DNA of 64,000 bases from Nitratireductor sp. (GTDB lineage: Bacteria > Pseudomonadota > Alphaproteobacteria > Rhizobiales > Rhizobiaceae), in NCBI GenBank assembly GCA_017854535.1, contig JAFMHL010000012.1, positions 1 to 64,000 of the forward strand, written 5' to 3'. The notes beneath the pieces are model-generated. The model was not told where the DNA came from, did no database searches, and saw only the letters and a program-made list of their open reading frames with translations. Made by a program: the position numbers and the translations under genes. This document shows positions 63,972 to 64,000 of this stretch, piece after piece (the first letter of the stretch is position 1; each line of letters begins with the position of its first letter).

Positions 63972-64000
63972 CTCATTGTCTTTCGTAAAAAGTCATCTTT

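Overview
The window looks like chromosomal DNA of an alphaproteobacterium, most likely a member of the Hyphomicrobiales (Rhizobiales) of moderate GC (about 45-50% by eye). This rests on gene content: a CckA-type hybrid kinase, the glmU-glmS-DUF502-recG-sdhE-mfd order, a DUF1476 (ATP synthase zeta) gene, GTTC-N7-GTTC SOS boxes at lexA, and small DUF2256 and DUF3563-like genes. The genus is inference. No insertion sequence, phage, CRISPR array or rRNA was seen. Almost all of the window is dense core genome on both strands.

Layout. 0.2-9 kb: tRNA-Lys(TTT), a DMT transporter, a SPOR-like membrane protein, glmU and glmS (UDP-GlcNAc supply), a DUF502 membrane protein and recG. 9-17 kb: sdhE, mfd, a FliO-like membrane protein, and cckA behind a perfect CtrA-type box. 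16.7-21.7 kb: a catabolic-looking group with an ArgE-like deacetylase, a very DoeA/EutD-like ectoine hydrolase, an FAD amine oxidoreductase and a divergent HisC-like aminotransferase. 21.8-23.6 kb: glnB-glnA behind a sigma-54 promoter. 23.6-24.8 kb: a gene-poor stretch with two possible small ORFs. 24.8-33.5 kb: lexA and recA with SOS boxes, alaS, a methyltransferase, icd and trmJ.

33.5-37.2 kb: a FixH/YtkA-like protein overlapping a di-haem peroxidase, a YgiD-type dioxygenase and a lipoprotein with a permuted papain-like domain. 37.4-42.7 kb: a minus-strand purine operon purC-purS-purQ-(lipoprotein)-purL running into bolA, a previously unlisted 49-aa membrane protein, and grxD. 43-50.6 kb: DUF1476, an RBBP9-like hydrolase, an orphan RTX protein, purB, and a DUF2259 / P1 peptidase / substrate-binding-protein group.

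50.7-55.6 kb: a five-gene operon matching CO-dehydrogenase-type (CoxD/CoxE/XdhC/MobA-like) molybdenum-hydroxylase maturation, but with no hydroxylase subunit genes nearby. 55.6-62.6 kb: DUF2256, radC, map, sfsA, an MMPL/RND exporter group, DUF1330 and a nitroreductase. 62.7-63.8 kb: an operon of three very short Tat-signal proteins, two of them paralogues with an identically spaced C-x3-H-x29-C-x2-C pattern. That operon is the best candidate here for something undescribed. The last gene is a DUF3563-like small protein.
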